A stretch of 64,000 bases of DNA, taken from CAZENU01 sp965222125 (GTDB lineage: Bacteria; Chloroflexota; Dehalococcoidia; Lucifugimonadales; CAZENU01). Made by a program: the position numbers and the translations under genes. The DNA lies in contig CBDCTC010000005.1 of NCBI GenBank assembly GCA_965222125.1, positions 62,001-126,000 on the forward strand, read 5' to 3'. Each line of letters starts with the position of its first letter. Within the stretch, counting starts at the first letter, position 1. Below are positions 59,423 through 64,000 of this stretch, one piece after another. The notes beneath the pieces were generated by a model. That model made no database searches. It was given only the letters and a program-made list of their open reading frames with translations, and had not been told where the DNA came from.

Positions 59423-61591
59423 TCAGGCGCCGTCCTGGGAGAGCCAGAGGCGGACGAGCCTGATCTCCTCAAAGGAGAAGCCGTCGCCGAGGTAGTCGCG
59501 GACCGGGGTCAGGCGCTCGCCTCCGACCGCGCTGAAGGCCCCCTGTATCCGTCGGAAGCGGCGCTCGGGAGGCATCAGGTGGGCCAGCTCGAGGCGCTCT
59601 CCGTCCGCTGCCAATCGTTCGAGGTGGTTCAGCACCGTCTGCTGCGAGATTCCGCGCCGCTGAGCGATCTCCGCCACGTTGAGTCCTTCGACCACGAGCG
59701 CCTTCGTCTCCTCGTACGTCGCGCCGGTCTGCCGCCCCGATCGGGTATTGCCGCGTGTCCGCCGCGGCGGGACCGGACGCTCGTCAAGCCCTTCGTCAAC
59801 CGCGTAGGCCCGTATCTCGGCTACGAACACGTCCCCGTATGTGGCGAACTTCCGGTCGCCGACGCCGCCGATCGCCGCGAAGCTCTCCAGGCTCTGCGGG
59901 GCGTAGTGCGCCATCTCCCGCAGCGACGCGTCGCCGAAGACGACGAAGGGCGGCACGCCCATATCGTCCGCGAGCCGCTTCCGGAGGGCGCGCAGCCTCT
60001 CGAACAGTCCCGCGTCGTATTCGAGAGCCTGCTGACCGGCGGGCCCCGCGGGTGCGGCGGCGGGCTCCGGCTTCTTCAGGCTGAGAGTGTCGCGACGGCG
60101 CAGGAAGTCCCGCCCGTCCTCGGTCACGTAGATGGTCGCGTACTCCCCGGTGGACCGCGCCAGGAAACCGCGGTCCACCAGCAGCGCGAACAGCTCCTTC
60201 AGCTCGTCCTCCGGCTGGGCGGCGGCGATGCCGTAGACGGAGAGGCTGTCGTGTCCAAGCTCCCTCAGCCGCGTCTTGTTCGCGCCGCGCAGGACGTCGA
60301 CCACGTGGTTGACGCCGAACCGCTCGCCCGTGCGTATGACGGCTGAGAGTATCTTCTGCGCGATCTCAGTCGCGTCGAACTCCTCGCCGGCGTCCAGGCA
60401 GATATCGCAGCCGCCGCAGTTGTCCTCATCCCGCAGCTCGCCGAAGTACGACAGGATGCGCCGCCGTCTGCAGCCGGTACTCTCGGCGTACTCGACCACG
60501 CTGGCCAGCTTGCTCTCGGCGCTGTCCCGCTCCGCGTTGTCCTCGATCTGGTTTGTGAAGAAGGCCTGTTTGACCCGGTCGCCGTAGGAGTAGAAGAGGA
60601 CGCAATCGCTGGGCAGCCCGTCCCGACCGGCGCGTCCGGTCTCCTGAAAGTAGCCTTCCAGGCTCTTGGGCAGGTCGTAGTGGACGACGAGCCTTACGTC
60701 CGGCTTGTCGATGCCCATTCCGAAGGCGATGGTGGCGACGATCACCGGCGCGTCGTCGTTCACGAACCGGTCCTGCGTTTCGCGGCGGACCGTATCGTCC
60801 AGCCCCGCGTGGTAGGGGAGGGCCTCGATTCCGAGCCGCCGCAGGTCGTTGGCCAGGCTCTCGGTGTCCTGGCGGGAGAAGCGGTATATGATCGTCGGCT
60901 CGCCGGGGCGCCGCCGCAACAGCGCCACCAGCTCGTCGAACGGTCTGCGCTTGGGCCTGACGCGATACGTCAAGTTGGGGCGATCGAAGCTGGAAACGAA
61001 CTGAGGGGCGTCGGCGATGTCCAGCTGCTTGACGATGTCCGCTCTGACGTCCTCGGTCGCGGTCGCGGTGAGCGCCATCATCGGCACCGTGGGGAACTCC
61101 CGGCGCAGCGACGCCAGGTTGCGGTAGTCGGGGCGGAAGTCGTGCCCCCACTCCGAGATGCAGTGGGCCTCGTCGACGGCGACCAGGCTGAGCTTGACCG
61201 CGCCCAGGAAGTCGCGGAACGACGGCGCCGCGAGCCGCTCCGGCGCCACGTAAAGAATCTTGACGCGGCCGCGACTCGCGCCGGACAGCACCCGCCTGTT
61301 CTCCTCGTAGGACATGGCGCTGTTCACCAGCGCCGCCTCCACGCCGTTGGCGACCAGCCCGTCGACCTGGTCCTTCATCAGGGAGATGAGGGGAGACACG
61401 ACCAGCGTCAGGCCGTCGAGCAGAAGGGCGGGGAGCTGGAAGCACAGGGACTTCCCGCCGCCAGTGGGCATGAGCACCAGCGAATGCCCGCCGGACATCG
61501 CATTGGCTATGATCTCTTCCTGAAGCGGCAGAAAGCGGTCGTACCCAAACCGGGCCTTGAGCACCGCTATTGGCTGGGACTCTGAGTCCAA
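59423..61591 (-). CDS. recQ: RecQ-type ATP-dependent DNA helicase
   Basis: 722 residues; the start appears to be TTG. SF2 helicase motifs: LMPTGGGKSLCFQLP (Walker A, residues 41-50), VAVDEAHCISEWGHDFRP (DEAH with the RecQ aromatic loop), ALTATATEDV, GMGIDKPDVR, and QETGRAGRDG (motif VI). The zinc-binding CRRRRILSYFGE with CGGCDIC follows, then a winged-helix RQC domain, an HRDC domain near 510-590 and a C-terminal HTH (GLNVAEIAQRRGISQQTVL). It unwinds recombination and replication intermediates 3' to 5'. Complete and probably a housekeeping gene at the island edge. Confidence 0.92.
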   Translation of the reverse strand: MDSESQPIAVLKARFGYDRFLPLQEEIIANAMSGGHSLVLMPTGGGKSLCFQLPALLLDGLTLVVSPLISLMKDQVDGLVANGVEAALVNSAMSYEENRRVLSGASRGRVKILYVAPERLAAPSFRDFLGAVKLSLVAVDEAHCISEWGHDFRPDYRNLASLRREFPTVPMMALTATATEDVRADIVKQLDIADAPQFVSSFDRPNLTYRVRPKRRPFDELVALLRRRPGEPTIIYRFSRQDTESLANDLRRLGIEALPYHAGLDDTVRRETQDRFVNDDAPVIVATIAFGMGIDKPDVRLVVHYDLPKSLEGYFQETGRAGRDGLPSDCVLFYSYGDRVKQAFFTNQIEDNAERDSAESKLASVVEYAESTGCRRRRILSYFGELRDEDNCGGCDICLDAGEEFDATEIAQKILSAVIRTGERFGVNHVVDVLRGANKTRLRELGHDSLSVYGIAAAQPEDELKELFALLVDRGFLARSTGEYATIYVTEDGRDFLRRRDTLSLKKPEPAAAPAGPAGQQALEYDAGLFERLRALRKRLADDMGVPPFVVFGDASLREMAHYAPQSLESFAAIGGVGDRKFATYGDVFVAEIRAYAVDEGLDERPVPPRRTRGNTRSGRQTGATYEETKALVVEGLNVAEIAQRRGISQQTVLNHLERLAADGERLELAHLMPPERRFRRIQGAFSAVGGERLTPVRDYLGDGFSFEEIRLVRLWLSQDGA

Positions 61592-61609
61592 TGGCCCGTC
61601 CAGATCGAG

Positions 61610-62413
61610 TTACTCTTGCGACGGCCTGTCGACGAAGTCGGCGACCACGCGGTTGAATTTGTCGGCCTCTTCGTAGAACATCACGTGGCCGCTATTCTCG
61701 AAGACCTCCAGCTTCGCGCCCGGGATGTGTTCGGCCGCGTACACGCAGCCAATATAGGCGCCGGCGTGCCTGCCGGTGGCAATCAGCACGGGCAGGTCGA
61801 TAGTAGGGCACAGCGGCCGCCAGTCCTGGGCCAGATAGTCCTGGCTGAGGGTCTGAGATCCGGGGGTGATCGAGCGTGACGCGATCATCCACGCCTTCTC
61901 GTCGTCGGTGAGCCGATCGAAGTTCTCGAGGTTGAACATATCCGCCAGCCAACGGCGGTCGAAGTCGTCGTCGCTCTCACCGCACTGCTGGGGCTTGCCC
62001 GGGCTGGGTGGATCGTGAAGAGTGATGTGGACCGTCTCATCGACGATCACTGCCCCTCGGAGGCGATCGGAGCCGAACAGTTCCAGGTAGGAGTAGGTGG
62101 TACGCGCCCCGATCGACCAGCCCACCAGGGTCACGTCGTGGAGTCCCAGCGTCTCGATGATGTCCCGCACGTCTTTCGCATATCGGGCCGTGCGATGCCC
62201 CCAATCCGGCTTATCCGATCGGCCGCAGCCCCGGGTGTCGGGCGCGATCACGTGGAAACGCTGGGCGAGAACAGGGAAGTTGCGGCGCCACCACACGTTG
62301 CTGAGCCCGCCGCCGTGTATCAGTATCACGTGCCTGCCGACGCCCGACTCATCGTAGTAGAGCCGCACGCCGTCGTTGGCCCGAACATGGCCTGAGTGTT
62401 TGTCCATAGACAT
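61610..62413 (-). CDS. Alpha/beta hydrolase
   Basis: 267 residues, ATG at 62411-62413. VILIHGGGLSNVWWRRN gives the oxyanion-hole HGG motif, APDTRGCGRSDKP the conserved second block, TLVGWSIGARTTY the nucleophile elbow (Ser in GWSIG), and ENSGHVMFYEEADKFN the catalytic histidine. The acid residue is less clear (LIATGRHAGAY in its place). Substrate unknown; the family includes epoxide hydrolases and C-C hydrolases. It is 17 bp downstream of the SDR gene on the same strand, likely an operon. Confidence 0.88.
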   Translation of the reverse strand: MSMDKHSGHVRANDGVRLYYDESGVGRHVILIHGGGLSNVWWRRNFPVLAQRFHVIAPDTRGCGRSDKPDWGHRTARYAKDVRDIIETLGLHDVTLVGWSIGARTTYSYLELFGSDRLRGAVIVDETVHITLHDPPSPGKPQQCGESDDDFDRRWLADMFNLENFDRLTDDEKAWMIASRSITPGSQTLSQDYLAQDWRPLCPTIDLPVLIATGRHAGAYIGCVYAAEHIPGAKLEVFENSGHVMFYEEADKFNRVVADFVDRPSQE

Positions 62414-62430
62414 CACGTGCTCCCGAGTCC

Positions 62431-63222
62431 TCACACGACCGAGCCAGCGCCGCCGTCGATGTTGATAGAGGCGCCCGTTATGTAGCTGGCCCGCTCCGAG
62501 GCGAGGAAGGTGATGACGTCGGCCGCCTCCCGCGTCTCGCCGACACGTCCCAGTGGGGCGCCGTCGGCACGCCGCGCGTACCACTCCTCCAGCGTCAGTC
62601 CGGGCTCGCGGGCGCGCTCCCGTTCCCATGTCCGCTCGCCCTGGCCGCTCTTGATAACCCCGATGCACACGGTGTTGACGAGTATGTTCTCGTGGCCGAA
62701 ATCCTTCGACATCGCCTTGGTCAACGCGATTCCCGCCGCTCGGCTGACCGACGTGGGGACCGACCCGCCGGCCGGGGCCTTGCCGCCAACGGTCGTCACG
62801 TTGATGATTCGCCCGCCGCCTTGGGCTCTCATGTGCGGAATGGCCTCGCGGGAGCACCTGATGGCAGCGTGGAGCTTGAGGTCGAGGTCGGCCTGCCACC
62901 TCTCGTCGGTAGCATCGTCGAAGTGGCCCCCGGAAGACGTGCCTGCGTTGTTCACCAGTATGTCGATCCGCCCGTGCTCCGCGATGGCGGTTCGAAACAG
63001 CGCGGCTATCTGATCGGGCTTCGTCACGTCGGTCGTCACCGCCGTCACCTTCGCCCCGGTCGTCCGTCGGATCTCCTCGGCGGCCCGCTCCAGGACGTCG
63101 CGTCGGCGAGCGCAGATCACCACCTCGGCGCCCTCGGCGGCCAGACTCAAAGCCGCGCCTTTGCCGATACCCTCGCTGCCGCCGGTGACGACAGCAACCT
63201 TGCCTTTCAAACCCATGTCCAT
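62431..63222 (-). CDS. Short-chain dehydrogenase/reductase-like protein
   Basis: 263 residues. Rossmann NAD(P) motif VVTGGSEGIGKGAALSL (residues 11-27), DVTKPDQIAALF, and DILVNNAGTSSGG are clear. The usual catalytic Ser-Tyr-Lys is altered: the serine position reads IINVTTVGG and the YxxxK position reads TSVSRAAG (Thr and Arg). It belongs to a divergent SDR subgroup, so either chemistry or activity may differ. Located between the hydrolase and the GlcF-like gene, perhaps in one catabolic operon. Confidence 0.85.
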   Translation of the reverse strand: MDMGLKGKVAVVTGGSEGIGKGAALSLAAEGAEVVICARRRDVLERAAEEIRRTTGAKVTAVTTDVTKPDQIAALFRTAIAEHGRIDILVNNAGTSSGGHFDDATDERWQADLDLKLHAAIRCSREAIPHMRAQGGGRIINVTTVGGKAPAGGSVPTSVSRAAGIALTKAMSKDFGHENILVNTVCIGVIKSGQGERTWERERAREPGLTLEEWYARRADGAPLGRVGETREAADVITFLASERASYITGASINIDGGAGSVV

Positions 63223-63276
63223 CGCACGCCTCCATCGGGAGGTCCGAGCCTGCCCGTCGCCGGGCGGCCCGCCCGT

Positions 63277-64000
63277 CTATTCCGCCGCGTAAGACTCGTC
63301 CAACAGGTCGGTGACGTACCGGACTTCCATGCTCAGGCCGGCCCGATGAACGCCCTGCCGCAGTTGCATGTGGCAGCCGGGGTTGGCGGTCGCGAGCACG
63401 TCCGCGCCCGTGTCCTCCACGGCGTTCATCTTGTTGTCCAGTAGCCTGAGCGAGAAGTCCCGCTGCGTGATCGTGTATGTGCCGCCGGCGCCACAGCATC
63501 TCGACGAGTTCGCCATCTCGACGACGTCCACGCCCGGAATCGAGCGCAGGAGCGCCCGCGGCGCCTCGGTGATCCGCTGCGCGTGGGACAGGTGGCACGA
63601 GTCCTGCAGTGTGACGCGATAGTCGAGCCTGCCCGCGGGCGGGATGAACGGCAGCCCCACCAGGAACTCGTGGATGTCCCGTACCTGTGTGCTCAGCCGC
63701 TCGGCTTCGCGGGAGTACTCGGGGTCGTCTTCGAGCAGCTCGCCGTACTCCTTCATCCGTATGCCGCAGCCGGCCGACGCGACCACCACGGCGTCGACGC
63801 CCGCCTCAAGGAACACCTCCACGTTGCGTCGGGCGAGCTCCCGGGCGGTATCCAGATCTCCGGAGTGGGAGTTGATCGCGCCACAGCAGACCTGCGCCTT
63901 CGGGACTACGACCTCGCACCCGTTCCTCGCCAGCACACGGGTCACGGCGTGCATCTCCGGGCCGTGGATCAGCGGCATCACGCAGCCGGACAGCAGCGCG
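63277..64000 (-). CDS. GlcF-like Fe-S (CCG-domain) protein, C-terminal part (runs off window)
   Basis: The frame is open from the right edge: ALLSGCVMPLIHGPEMHAVT. Two CCG domains are present, QVCCGAINSHSGD with ASAGCG, and SSRCCGAGGTYTITQ with NPGCHMQL, which bind non-cubane Fe-S clusters in heterodisulfide reductase and glycolate oxidase subunits. The spacing and sequence fit GlcF (glycolate oxidase iron-sulfur subunit). It would pass electrons from a FAD-linked oxidase (GlcD-type, expected outside the window). The N-terminal 4Fe-4S ferredoxin part is beyond the edge. Confidence 0.85.
   Translation of the reverse strand, partial: ALLSGCVMPLIHGPEMHAVTRVLARNGCEVVVPKAQVCCGAINSHSGDLDTARELARRNVEVFLEAGVDAVVVASAGCGIRMKEYGELLEDDPEYSREAERLSTQVRDIHEFLVGLPFIPPAGRLDYRVTLQDSCHLSHAQRITEAPRALLRSIPGVDVVEMANSSRCCGAGGTYTITQRDFSLRLLDNKMNAVEDTGADVLATANPGCHMQLRQGVHRAGLSMEVRYVTDLLDESYAAE

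Noticed and set aside
61610..63598. A single 662-residue minus-strand frame
   Set aside because: Only its last 267 codons are a real gene (alpha/beta hydrolase). The rest is an out-of-frame shadow of the SDR and GlcF-like genes.

Overview
The window looks like a chromosomal defence island of a high-GC bacterium, carrying a very large CRISPR array, a type I-G (formerly I-U) cas operon, restriction-modification and toxin-antitoxin genes, and many insertion sequences. No rRNA, tRNA or other strong phylogenetic marker is present. The flanking metabolic genes (amidohydrolase, SDR, alpha/beta hydrolase, GlcF-like Fe-S protein), the recombinase remnants and a coiled-coil HTH hypothetical remind me of environmental Chloroflexota, but this assignment is low-confidence inference.

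Layout. 1-5.4 kb: an amidohydrolase running off the left edge, a decayed paralog, two serine-recombinase remnants, an HNH endonuclease, an IS1182 element with TACT target duplication, and a frameshifted HTH/coiled-coil gene. 5.7-15.1 kb: a large Eco57I-type methylase gene wrecked by frameshifts and by clean IS1380 and IS630 insertions, truncated at a second IS1380, and then the 3' part of a different DNA methylase with an Mrr-like tail. 15.1-17.7 kb: two minus-strand genes of unknown function, one truncated by a third IS1380 in opposite orientation. 17.74-31.99 kb: a CRISPR array; I count 197 full 36-bp repeats plus one truncated repeat. 32.2-41.5 kb: the minus-strand operon cas3-csx17(cas8g)-csb1(cas7)-csb2(cas5/6)-cas2-cas4/cas1. 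The repeat polarity (ATTGAAGC at the 3' end on the minus strand) places the leader between cas1 and the array, so array and cas genes are co-oriented.

The most interesting element lies just upstream of cas3. At 41856-41963, on the opposite strand, there are two degenerate CRISPR repeats flanking one 36-nt spacer. The first keeps the crRNA 5' handle and a re-evolved stem; the second keeps the exact 8-bp stem of the array repeats but has lost the 3' handle. The spacer pairs partially with a site 72 bp away in the cas3 upstream region, next to a TTC PAM. Within the first 18 positions the mismatches fall at 6, 12 and 18, the bases that Cascade flips out. This looks like a crRNA-like regulatory RNA (autorepressor or CreTA-type antitoxin) in a type I-G system.

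42-56 kb: a Snf2 helicase remnant, then an HTH gene, a PLD-Snf2 helicase and an Eco57I-type methylase forming a probable restriction or DISARM-like module. The methylase contains a perfect 44-bp palindrome. A DUF4258-like gene split by IS630, a DUF2283 gene, an antitoxin/VapC pair, a DprA-like gene and a large broken helical-repeat gene follow. 56.5-64 kb: a PEBP-family protein, an IS5 element with CTAG duplication in a DUF5615 toxin gene beside its DUF433 antitoxin, then RecQ, an alpha/beta hydrolase, an SDR and a GlcF-like gene running off the right edge.
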